Source: Owenia fusiformis
Taxonomy: Eukaryota > Annelida > Polychaeta > Sabellida > Oweniidae
Reading direction: 5' to 3'
Length of the DNA: 64,000 nt
Assembly (NCBI GenBank): GCA_903813345.2
Contig: CAIIXF020000002.1
Location: 3,574,001 to 3,638,000, forward strand
Shown: positions 44,830 to 56,600 of the stretch, piece by piece
How positions within the stretch are numbered: position 1 is the first letter of the stretch
Layout of the letters: each line of letters opens with the position of its first letter
Notes under the pieces: generated by a model
What the model saw: the letters and a program-made list of their open reading frames with translations, nothing else
Database searches by the model: none
What the model was told of the DNA's origin: nothing
Made by a program: the position numbers and the translations under genes

Positions 44830-46245
44830 ACATTTTGAATGTCAGTGTTTATCATGGATGCTGAAAGTCTAAAGATGTGGTTTTCAGTAATCTTACACTT
44901 ACTTTATTTATACAGTTTAGAACTCCTAAATAGGCTCTAAATACAAGTATGTGTTGAAATCAATTTAATAAAAATGAATGAATAGTGAAATTTGTTCTTT
45001 AACCTACCCCCTCCCCTTAAATCAAAATGCCCCCCTTATATTAAATAACTATTTTGATTCATTTCTTGACTTAATGTTACTTTACTAGGGAGGTCAGTGG
45101 TTTGAAAATGTAGGCCTCTACAGCTATATCATAACTAATTTACTTGATCAGTCTTGGCTTGCTCATGTTGTCGTAATAGCTAATCATAACATGATGATAG
45201 TAGTGGTTATTAACCACAAACTAATTTGAGCATAGATTGCAATTTATTTTGATAGAACCCAATATATACCATTGTGGGTTGCACAGCATGTACTTATCCC
45301 TTGCATAAGATAAAGAATCCCTTGCAAGATAAAGAGGGACTCCGGTAAATCAGAGGGAATATGTACTACATTATTTATAGTGGTAGGATGTGAGGGGGGG
45401 GGGGTCATATTCTTGTGTACATGGAAGTGTGAAATTTAATGTTTTTTAAGTTTGCAGAATTCATAATTCTTCCAAATGAAAAATTGTGATTAATAATGAG
45501 ACAATGTATAAGGTACTCGACCTCCCTAAACAAGCTATATAAGGTAGAAAAGGTCTGAGACATAAGGTATAAGTGATCCTAGGATCCTAAATAGACACCG
45601 CTCTCTATAAAAATGAAAATGGTAAACCTGAAAATGGTAGAGCTAGAATATAATTCTATACTATACAGTATTGCTATCAGGATATGCCACACCCTTTCCA
45701 TCTTTGTCCTTAATACGGTATGTAACAGAAAGAGAGAGATGCTACGAGTATCAGAATGCGGAATTACATGTATTGCCGATATCAATACTTAATATGCAGT
45801 ATATCGCAAAGTCAATCAAATACAAATACCAAGTGTCTGACATACATGATGCTTCATATGTAAGTACTTAATAAAAGAACATTGAGCTCTAGGGCATTTT
45901 GACATATTAAAAATGTATGTATGAATATATTAAAGAGCTTGGCCTAGACATAAATGAGATGGCTATAATTACAGGTTATGAGGATGTTAGCATTGATTTT
46001 AAAAAATCATTCCCATCATTATGTCGTCTAATTATGATACACATGACTGTTTGCCTAACTCATGTTTTTAATACATGCCTGGGACTTTTGGCTTAAGTTT
46101 TTGATATGGTTTATAGGCTACATATATACATTTAATCCTATTTGGTAGGATAAGTGTACTTAGTGGTGAGTCGTTTAAATTATGCATGAATTTTTTTTAG
46201 TACAAGTCGTGTATCAATCTATCAAACTACAGACTTAGAAGTAAT
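44830..46245. other. Gene-free stretch
   Basis: AT-rich with G/C homopolymer patches (about 45395). The overlapping frames near 45579-45871 have no recognisable domain. Confidence 0.45.
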
Positions 46246-46248
46246 ATA

Positions 46249-46393
46249 ATGCCTTGGTCACATTTCCTCCGATTTTCAGTACCGGCGCCCGACCAATTAG
46301 TATTTTGTTCAATTATATCTCATTCAGTCTTCAACAAAATACTCATCGGTCGGGCGCCGATGTTGAAGATAGGAGCAAATGTGACCATGGCAT
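46249..46393. mobile_element. 145-bp palindromic MITE
   Basis: ATGCCTTGGTCACATTTCC at the left mirrors GGAGCAAATGTGACCATGGCAT at the right. The arms run about 60 bp and include CGGCGCCCGACC against GGTCGGGCGCCG. The centre is short. The target duplication is unclear. Confidence 0.75.
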
Positions 46394-46562
46394 ACTGGAT
46401 ATCATCATAGAGTATTTGGTCAGGTTTTAAATTGGTGTATACGAGGGTCGTTCAAAAAATTAGGTATATATCTGAAACTTGGAAGTTTAGACCAAAATTC
46501 ACCTTACTTTGTGAATAACCCTCATATGGATAAGAACCTACATTTATTTCAGAAGTAAAGAA

Positions 46563-46968
46563 TACTGTAAAACCTGTATATCTGAACACCTCTCTAATAC
46601 AAACACCTCTAATGTTAACATTATTTTTGGTTCCATTTTTTTTAATCTGGCAAAGACTTCCATGAAGAGGAGGGAAAACCCCATGATTCAATTGATGACA
46701 TATGATTTCTTCCTTGGTGCACCTCCTTTCCCGGAAGTACTTACCCTCCATCTTGGTTTTCAAATTTTTCAAATTGACTTAGTTTTAAACCAATCAACGA
46801 TCGCCTCGCTAAACCAATCAGCGATGATGTCATCTCAATACAGATTTACATTATAAGCGTATGTCATCTTTGAACCCTGGGGTTTCTCCCCCCCTTTCTT
46901 CCATGTTAAAAAAACTTGAAATGTGAACACCTGCCATTCTGAATCAGATTGGACAAGTTTCACTGTAT
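46563..46968. mobile_element. CTGAACACC-family MITE, second copy
   Basis: It begins TACTGTAAAACCTGTATATCTGAACACC and ends CTGAATCAGATTGGACAAGTTTCACTGTA, inverted family tips beside TA. The interior differs from the other copies. Tip shape and TA fit a Tc1/mariner (pogo-like) MITE. Confidence 0.6.
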
Positions 46969-47319
46969 GTACTATGATTTCTCCATCAAGAGAGATCACA
47001 GCCATGTGTCAGTTTCCTGCTAGCTTGAAAACAAAATGATGTGATGAGTATCAGTACGCAATCCAGACATCAATTTGTTCCTTTCCTCTTCCTTGAAAGA
47101 AGGAAATACAAAGTCAATGCTGCCTAGACCTCTATGTATAAATGATGCTGGGAATCGTGATATCATGATTCCATGCTTATTGTAGGATTCTATTGCTATG
47201 CAAAGTTCATGAATCTGTCATGACTTTGAGCATATTTAGCAGCAGCTACATATTAACTAATAATGCTATTCTGTACTACAATTGCAAGACACTGCTTGGT
47301 AATCTGAGAAGGTCAAGAA

Positions 47320-47745
47320 ACACCCAAGCAATAATTGTATTGTATTCTGAGAAGGTCCAGTATGCAACACAATAATTGTATTGTATTCTGAAATATGTTC
47401 AGTATGCAACACAATAATTGAATTGTTTTCTGAGAAGGTCCAGTATGCAACGTAATAATTGTATTATATTCTGAGAAAGTCTAATATGCAGCACATAATT
47501 GTATTGAATTCTGAGAAGGTCCAGTAAGCAACGCAATTATTGTATTATATTCTGAGAAAGTCTAGTATGCAAAACAATAATTGTATTGACTTCTGACTAG
47601 GTCCAGCATGCAACACAATAATTTTATTGTCATTCTGAGAAGGTTCAGTATGCAACACAATAATTATATTGCGAATTCTGAAAAGGTTATATGCAATACA
47701 ATTGCATGGCATTCTGACAATATGCAAAACAATAATTGTATCAGG
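47320..47745. repeat. Diverged 55-60-bp repeats preceding the 18-bp array
   Basis: ACAATAATTGTATTGTATTCTGAGAAGGTCCAGTATGCA is repeated about seven times with drift. The 18-bp unit TATGCAATACAAAGGTCC shares TATGCAA.ACAA and GGTCC with it, so the fast-growing array seems derived from it. Confidence 0.75.
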
Positions 47746-47753
47746 TTTTATGC

Positions 47754-48385
47754 AAAGGTCATTTGCAATACAAAGGTCCTATTCAATACAAAGGTCCTAT
47801 GCAATACAAAGGTCCTATGCAATACAAAGGTTCTATGCAATACAAAGGTCCTATGCGATACAAAGGTTCTATGCAATACAAAGGTCTTATGCAATACAAA
47901 GGTCCTATGCAATATAAAGGTCCTATGCAATACAAAGGTCCTATGCAATACAAAGGTCCTATTCAATACAAAGGTCCTATGCAATACAAAGGTCTTATGC
48001 AATACAAAGGTCCTATGCAATACAAAGGTCCTATGCAATACAAAGGTCCTATGCAATACAAATGTCCTATGCAATACAAAGGTCCTATGCAATACAAAGG
48101 TCCTATGCAATACAAATGTCCTATGCAATACAAATGTCCTATGCAATACAAATGTCCTATGCAATACAAATGTCCTATGCAATACAAATGTCCTATGCAA
48201 TACAAAGGTTTTATGCAATACAAAGGTTCTATGCAATATGAATGTCCTATGCAATACAAAGGTCCTATGCAATACAAATGTCTTATGCAATACAAAGGTC
48301 CTATGCAATACAAATGTCCTATGCAATACAAATGTCCTATGCAATACAAAGGTCATATGCAATACAAAGGTCCTATGCAATACAA
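47754..48385. repeat. 18-bp tandem array, about 35 copies
   Basis: The unit TATGCAATACAAAGGTCC is repeated about 35 times over 630 bp with no length change, only substitutions. A GG/TG switch (AAAGG or AAATG) forms runs in the right half. Because 18 is a multiple of three and no unit frame has a stop, long frames stay open on both strands (up to 323 codons on plus, 210 on minus) as 6-residue repeats. None has a flanking domain. Not a gene. Confidence 0.95.
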
Positions 48386-48389
48386 TAAT

Positions 48390-50230
48390 TGCATTGTATT
48401 CTGATAATGGGCTTTACAACACAATAACTACATGGCAATTTGACATTAAATCAGTATTTACTGGCATAAGACCATCATTTCGTCATAGTTTGAGTTTAAA
48501 TTATTATGATATTGAAAAGCTCCTGTTGACTTATCATTGTACCCACAGATTATTAAGGGGCGCATGTTGGTTGCGATGAGGCAGTTTATGAATTACAATA
48601 ACATTTTCAATAATATGTTTGCCAAAAAAGACCATTTGATGACTACTGTTTGTATATACAAGATATTCAAAACTTGTGAAGTAAAAAGGATTTATATAAA
48701 TGTCCAAGGCCAATGTTTACTGGACTACATACTGTACATATACTTTAAGTGGACTTAATGTGACAACATTTTTGTATTTTTGTATTTATTTATCGTACTA
48801 GTTGAATGAACCCAATAGTTTAATTTTGCTTTTTGGAATGATTTTTCTAAAAAAGAGACTGCCTACTGCGAATTACAACCTCTTGGCTCAAGAGTAATAT
48901 GAATTGGTTTGTTTGACTGTTTCAAAACTTGAATGATATATGATCGGTGACCTTCTAAACACTACAACTTACATATACATGTATTTCAACTTTGTTAAGG
49001 TATTAATTCTGTAATGATATGTAAATATCCACATGAAATTTTAATAACTTTACCCATTTCAGAAAGTATTGATACATCTAGTTATATGAAAATAACTCGG
49101 AAATACTATTTATGCTGAACTACCTTAATTGGTGAAATATCAGTCTAGTGTAACATATTAGGTCAATTTTAAAATGCCAAAGAACAATTTATGAAATTAT
49201 TGGTTATAGTATTATTGGGTTCATCTAGGGCATGTGTCTTGTAAATATCCATGAAGTACAATTTCTGAAATTCAGTTGTCTTTTACAATATAGAAAACGA
49301 AAAAAAAAACTGCTATTTAATATTTTCTAGGAATGTCAAAATAAGTTCTAATGGAGAATTGATATTAGCAAATCAAACCATATTAGGTTAGGCACATTCA
49401 ATAATGATATGGAATTTAACATTGTACAAGGGTTGTAAAACTAGGAAGTAATTTTCATCCTACCATATTCTTAGAATTTTTCAAAAAGGCATATGAACAA
49501 AACAAACACCCTTGACTGGTGCAGAAGAAGTTCAAAGATATGATTGACATTTAGATATCAAAAATCAAGTGATGATTTTTGGTAATTGTCTCAGAAAAAA
49601 GAAGATTAAACTGTTTTAGTTAGTCGTTCATAAGTTGTTATAGCCTATAAGTAACACATTCATCAGAGCAAGCAATTTATTAAAGTGTGACCATTTACTT
49701 TAAAGTCATAAAATCAAACTTGCTCTATTATAAATGGGTGGGTTTGAGTACCAGGAGGAAGACCTCTTGAAATCTATCTGTGATTTTATTGTCTCATTTC
49801 GATACATGGATAAGTCACTAATACAATACAATGTGTTATATGTGTATCATTGATATCCCTTATTTCAAAATACAGATATATCTCATACTTTTTACAAACT
49901 TTCTGCCTAATAATGATCGGACATTCCCCATTTTCTCTCATTTCCAATAATTATAAATATGAGAACTTCATTACGATGCTGGCTGCTCCGTGGCGTTACC
50001 CCTCTCATTATTTTTTTGCATTTTAAAATGTAACTTTGGGATATTTCATTCGTGAGTAGTCTCTATTTATTCCGTGTTTGGGTACTCAAGATAAACCCTC
50101 AGTAATAAAATGCTAAGTGGATAACAAATATACACAAAGGGTGAATCATACTTTGATATATACATGTTTTATAAGTGTACACATATCTAGATAGCTCTAG
50201 ATAAGGTACCTTGCTTTACCTGTATTGGAA
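48390..50230. other. Gene-free stretch
   Basis: AT-rich sequence. I see no supported gene, RNA gene or clear transposon. Confidence 0.5.
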
Positions 50231-50236
50231 TATTAG

Positions 50237-50426
50237 TACAATAAAACCTTCATATTCTGAACACCACTGGGACCAACCAAAAGTGTTCGGATTAGCAGGT
50301 GTTCACATGTAAAGCTCAACTTATTAGTGAATCAATAGGAGATAACAAACTTGAGATCAGAAAAAAGTGTTCGCATTGAAAGGTGTTCAGATTAGAGAGG
50401 TGTTCTGATATACAGGTTTTACTGTA
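50237..50426. mobile_element. CTGAACACC-family MITE, third copy
   Basis: It starts TACAATAAAACCTTCATATTCTGAACACC and ends GAGGTGTTCTGATATACAGGTTTTACTGTA. It is about 190 bp, flanked by TA, and close to an unexpanded family member. Confidence 0.72.
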
Positions 50427-50872
50427 GATGTTAAATAGATCTAATTATACTAAACTTCCTATCAGTTATAAATTCTTGAGTGTGCCTATGAAAGGTTGCC
50501 AAGGTGAAATAAAACAAAAAATGTTTCCTATTATAACAAGGAAAGTAGTGATAAGGTGCTAACTAGGATAAGTTGTTAAGTCTAACTAGGATAAGTCTAA
50601 AAGTCTGTTTGTTTGTTTAATTGTTAGTTTGATCATTTGATTGTAGTTTAGTCCGACATCACTATTAAAGAATTTCATTAACATGTTTGTATCCCATTCT
50701 TTCTTTCTGTGTCATCTGCCCATTGCCCCTTTCACTTGTTTGATTTACATTGTAATTACTTACAGGCGCATTTTGGCAAAAGGATAGCATATAGTAAATG
50801 GCTTTATAGTGTTGTATTCACCATTTGGATAATGGGTGATAACTAAAATGTCAGTCCATGCCTGCTACCACA

Positions 50873-51092
50873 CTTATCAGGCCCGTAGCCAGGGGGGTTC
50901 GCAGTGTTCGGGTGAACCCCCCCCCCTGGCCAAAAATTCTTTTAAAATCATGCAGTTTTTCACCATTTTGAGCCCTTCTCAAGTGATTTTAGCCATATTT
51001 GGGCCAAAATTGTCAAATGTGAACCCTCCTCTGGAAATTTTTAAAAACTGAACCCCCCTTAATTGGCAAATCCTGACTATGTGCCTGCTTAT
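50873..51092. mobile_element. MITE of the CAGGCCCGTAGCCAGG family, copy 2
   Basis: CTTAT stands on both sides (50873-50877, 51088-51092). The element 50878-51087 begins CAGGCCCGTAGCCAGG and ends GGCAAATCCTGACTATGTGCCTG, imperfect inverts. The body matches 36932-37131. This is the best-bounded family member here. Confidence 0.75.
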
Positions 51093-51138
51093 CATCCAAT
51101 ATTGACTATTTCCCTGTAAGATTCAAATATTATCATGT

Positions 51139-51256
51139 ATAGTTAAACCTCTCAAATTGAAAACTGTATGGAACACTTATCTAATATTGAAAAAGTGTTC
51201 AGATTAGCGAGGTGTTCAGATTAGCGAGGTGTTTGGATATACAGGTTTCACTTTAT
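51139..51256. mobile_element. CTGAACACC-family MITE, short copy
   Basis: ATAGTTAAACCTCTCAAATTGAAAAC at the left, then GTGTTCAGATTAGCGAGGTGTTCAGATTAGCGAGGTGTTTGGATATACAGGTTTCACT at the right end (read here as repeated GTGTTCAGATTAGCGAG units). It is about 118 bp and internally shortened. Confidence 0.6.
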
Positions 51257-51259
51257 ATA

Positions 51260-53670
51260 TGTTTTACTGTACTCTATATAGTTCAGGTATCTGACCTGGA
51301 GAGTTATACAGTGAAATATTCTAATCTTTTGCTTTTAATGACAAATCTCTAGATCTCAAATGAATACTTCCATAATTGAACACTATTTGCTCTGTCTCAA
51401 GTTTTAAGTGTTCATCTTAAAGGGATTTACTGTATTCTCATAGATGAATTCTCCCGATTCTGCAAAAGAACAATATGCTTATTATAAAAGTATAAAACAG
51501 TGGTTGCGTGCTATCGGGCACAGACTTAATTTACAGTGAATTGATTTTTAATCAAAAAATATTTCTATAATATCTATTACATTCCACATATGTGTAGATA
51601 GTTGATAAAGTAAACTTACAGTTTGGATATTATATAGTGCTAGATGCTGGCATATTTTATTAACAACTTGGATTTTGATAATTCCAGTAAATACATATGC
51701 TTTAATAGAAAAACATACTATACATATTCATACAACTTGAAATGTTTATTTGATTAAGCCCAAAAAAAGTTTGGCATATTATGAAAGGATAATTGCTATT
51801 TCTCTTTAGAAAATATATTTCCCTTTGTGTTCCTACTAATGGCTAGTGTATAATGATCCTCAGGAATTTTAACAAGTTCTGTCAAGACAAGATGCTTTGA
51901 CCCTTGGTTGGTATTTAATTATCAAAGCTGCTGAGGACAATGTTGTATTTACTGAATACAATGTACAATGTTGAAGGAACTATAGTTGGAAACGTATGAA
52001 GAATAAGATATTAATTTTACATTTGAAGAGTAATTGAAAATTATTGAATGAATAGAATTTTTGATGTTCATTTGGGGTCAAGATGCCTTTAGGGGCTGGG
52101 GGGAGGGGGCGTGATGTGTGGTCTCTCATCTATGTTTTGGTTTATTGTCCAGATCCCTTAAACAATTGCAAAAGGTTTAATTTAACTTTTAAGGTCAGTG
52201 AAAATTGTTTCCTGCAAATAGCCTGTGTCAACATCACTTATTTCATGTTTATGTTTCTCATTATTGTGAAACTGTACTTTGTGAAACTGTTTTGGCATCA
52301 GCATTATATGATCCAAAAAGACTTATAGAAAATGTCTGGATGTAATTTTGTTTGTTATCACTGTATTTGCTTATTGTCTTGTATTGATGGTAAAAAGCTT
52401 CAAGGAAAAAGGCCTGACTGGCGGGTGTAAAATTTAAAACCTTGGTGACGGGAAACAAATATATATTTTCCTGGCCTAATTTTATGAAAATTATTTTCAC
52501 TTTTAATTTCACTTAGTTTGTAATAATGAATATTTTCATTTTGTATTGATGAAACTATAGTACAGTGCATGGTCTAAACATTAATGTCCTTAAAGTTATT
52601 GATTGAACTTCTTAGTAATCACCTGATGATTTTCTCTTTTACATTACTTTATCAAATCTGATTATTCTATTAAGACTTATCCAATAGCCGTTCATGAGAA
52701 ATAATTGGATTGAAAAACTCACTCAAAACATACATTTTAAATGCCTGTATATGTTTCTGTGAACTATTTACATAGGAACCTATATACCTTATTTGGGTAA
52801 ATATTCCTTATAAGGTAAATAGCTGATACTATTGAATTCGCTAAACATGACTCAATATGATTCACTGACTCAAAGTGAAATTATGCGATGGGAACATGGT
52901 TACATGTCGTATAAATTCAGGTATATGAATTAGTTAGAACCTAATTTAGATGCTTAGCAAGGTAAATAGGCCAAATAGAACACATAGTTCTTTTTATTAG
53001 GCTACATTAAGTGTGAGAAAAGAACTTGCCTTGGTTTTCTTAAACTCCGACATGATAAAAAGTGCTTTTGAAATGAATATTACAAGTAAATGAAATGAGA
53101 ATGATGTTCGTCTATGTCCACTCTACTATACCTTGTATTTGGTGTTCATGAGCAACCCATTTGGCTTATTAGTAATGATTATGTATTTGTTTTTATTTGT
53201 CTGTTCCTTATTAATGGTTTATTGGATGACTGTTAGGTGGTAAGGTACTTTCAAAAATATATTTAACAATACAATTAGACAAACAGAGAATCTTACGCAT
53301 TTCTAGGGGTTAGGTATAGTAGAGTGATGTCCTGTTTACTGTTTATAGGTCATATTGTACATACCATTACATGTAATTATATTTCGTGAAATAGTTTTAA
53401 TACTTGACTTGACTAAATTGCCGATGACATGTACCTTTATCAATCCCACTTTAGTCTACTTGAAAAATATTGTTTTCTAACAGGTGTCATGAGGTGTATT
53501 CTTTTTACTTAACTCAAACTAAATGAATAAGATAATGGCTGCATTCTCTTCCTAAGTCCCCCCATATTTCTGTTTTTTTGTTCTTCAATTTTTTTAAACC
53601 CCAACATACTAGCAAACCTTTTTAGTAAATAAATTAGTTAAACTAAAAGTGATTTCATTTTTGTAATTGC
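51260..53670. other. Gene-free stretch before the first exon of the 53.7 kb gene
   Basis: AT-rich with no supported gene. TAAGTGTTCATCTTAAAGGGATTTACTGTA (near 51405) is another piece of the CTGAACACC family. Upstream exons or the promoter of the gene at 53673 may be here, but none can be picked out. Confidence 0.4.
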
Positions 53671-53672
53671 AG

Positions 53673-56600
53673 ATTGTCACACTGTTTGGTGGAGAAAATG
53701 GATATGACAGTCGAGTCACCATTGTTGCATGAGTATTTTCCGTCACACCCATTTGATGAGGATCTAAAGTTGGATGCACCTATGGTAAGTAACCTCACTT
53801 TCTCAAAAAAAACTTTCTTTGAAAAAAGTTTCATGCTATATAGGGACGTCCTCAGGATATTTTGAAGGGGGTATGATGTGATGTCTACATTTAAAAAACC
53901 ATCTGCGTTATCAGAGCATTTACTTCTAGGGAGCATGTCACTCTTCCCCAGGGTTTTTGACTCAAAAAGGGGGCACTCACCCCCCCCCCCCCATGGGGAC
54001 ACCCATACTATAGCTTGGACAATAGACCCACCAGTTATATGATAAAATTATTAGAGATTTTATTGAAAAATTTGTCAAAATTGTTTTTCAATCCCTTATG
54101 TTTATGTACATGTTACGTACATAAGTATAACTCAATCTGACAAATCAAAGGATTTCAAAACTTTCTTCATGGACAGTACAGTTGTTTGTTTTTATAAGAT
54201 TGACAATGTTTTGAGTTAGATTGACATCAATGGTACTTTAAGGTTGAGGTCAAATAAGGTCTTGGAATTTCTTATAACAAATGTAGAGTTCAATTTGAAA
54301 CTGATCTTGCTGGCCAGTAGGGGGTAGATTCATCTGACCACTGTTTAATGAAACCCCTGTTGAAAGAAATATATTTTAATCCTGTTCAAATTCAGAAACT
54401 TGTTATAACTACCAGGCTGGAGCCAGGAGCAGATGGGGGAGGCAGGTTTGAGCGAAAAATCATGTATTTCACCATCCTGAGCATTTTCAAGTGGTTTTGG
54501 GCCAAAGTTGTCAAAAGTGAACCCTCTGGAATTTTTTGTAAATTAGCATAGCCAGGCAAGTAGCCAGGCAAGAGGCAGGCAAGGCCTCACCAAAATTTGA
54601 AAGAAATGGATTTTGTTCAATGTTTTTTTCAAATGAAACTATAGAAATGCATTGTGGAAATATACCTCCTTTGGTCTCAATTTTCCCCAACAATATTAAT
54701 GTTTGCCTCACCAATATTAATGTTTGCCCACCAATATTAATGTTACCTCACCAATATTAATGTTTGCCTCACCAATATTAATGTTTGCCCACCAATATTA
54801 ATGTTTGCCCACCAATATTAATGTTACCTCACCAATATTAATGTTAGCCTCATCAATATTAATGTTTGCCTCACCAATATTAATATTTGCCTCACCAATA
54901 TTAATGTTTGCCTCACCAATATTAATGTTTGCCTCACCAATAATAATGTTTTGTCTCACCAATATTAATGTTTGCCTCACCAATATTAATGTTTGCCTCA
55001 CCAATATTAATGTTTGCCTCACCTTACTATCCTGGCTAAGCCCTGGATGAGTAAAAAAGCCAATTTTTGCAGCCTCTCCCATTCTCTTTCCACTTAACAC
55101 AAGAAAACAGCTGTTTTAATGTTGCGCAAAATGAAAACATGTGTTCTTTAAAACAATGTGAGAATTTGACATCAACAAGTGGAAGCAAAATATTAAACAT
55201 TAAATATGGTGTCCAAATGTCAAGATTTGTAGAATAACCAAGTCAATGTTGTTAGCTATAGATTTTTGGCCCTGGGAATATACAGTAAAACCTGTATGGG
55301 GCCACAAAAGTGTTCACTGTCTGTAGGTAGGTGTTCACTACAGAAAGGGGATTTTATATAGGAGTCAAGTAAATTGTGTCTTAAAGTGGTGTTCACTAAA
55401 ACAGGTATTCACTAGAAAGAGGTGTTCACAAAGACAGTACTACTGTGTCTCCATTTCTTTCAAAATCATAGGAAAGCTCCAAAAATAGAACAGACCTACC
55501 AATTTTACAGAGTACAGATCAATCCAATTGTATATGATTACATACAACTTAGACCAATTAGCTTTGTTTAGTAAAGAGAAACCAAAATGATTAGATGCAG
55601 TCAACCCAGCCATGCATTGTATCCGTTTTGTTGTAAAAAATACAATGGGAAACATTTGAATAGAAAACACCAAGTCCAAATAAATACAATTATGAATTTC
55701 AAGGACTGGTTGTAGTTTTCACTTGGGCTGGTGATCTAACAGAAGTCACAGGTCCAGGTGACCGATGATGCTTAGCCTGGACTGGTTAAAATTATGATTT
55801 TGCCAGTTCTTTGGTCCTGTGAGTTGTATTCGCTTAGGAAAAACACTGAATATGAATTGACTGACCCTCTCATCTCATGAAATTGTTTGAAGTTTAAGTA
55901 AATTGTGCATTTCTGTATCATAGACATTTTGGCTCAGTGTATAAAAAATAATTTATTTGAACAAGGAGTTTTATCAGAAGATTATCAGTTTCCTGAAATT
56001 AGAGCTACATTTTCCTCATTTGTTAGTCATTGGTAAACTTGATAGATTGCTTTATTATTAAGCCCTGGTATATCTATGTAAATATTGGTGTATGGTGGGT
56101 CTTGCATTCAGCTTTTTTGATCACATCCTGTCCTCCCCATTCCCCTTCTGGAAATTCCATCCCCCTTTTGGAAGCCTCTTCTTGATAACCCCTCCCCCTA
56201 CTGGAAGTCTCTTTTGGAAAACCCCTCCCCCATTGGAAGCCTTTCCCTTTTCTGGACAACCCCTCCCTCAGCTAGAAACCCCATCAGATTTGAAACCCTC
56301 TCTCTTCTGGAAAATCCCCACCCATGCTGGTAGCCCCTTCCCTCCCCTGGATCCCCACCTGTATATCTTTTCAATAATGTTCTCTGTTATAATGCGTTGA
56401 ATTTCAATTAAAGGGGGAGGAATTACCTATACAGTGCTTGACTGCACCCCTTAAAAGAGAGCTTCATCGGGAGGTGAACTTAAGCTATAAGAAGTCCTGA
56501 GCCATGATGTGATTTGAGATAATTTTTTAAGAATGTTTCTATTGAAGAATTCAATTTTTACTATGGTCACCCTTGTCATTGACCCTCTCTCCCATTTGCT

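Noticed and set aside
47608-48579. 323-codon plus-strand frame and its 222-, 210- and 128-codon companions
   Set aside because: They are frames through an 18-bp tandem array without a stop in several phases, with no domain on either side.
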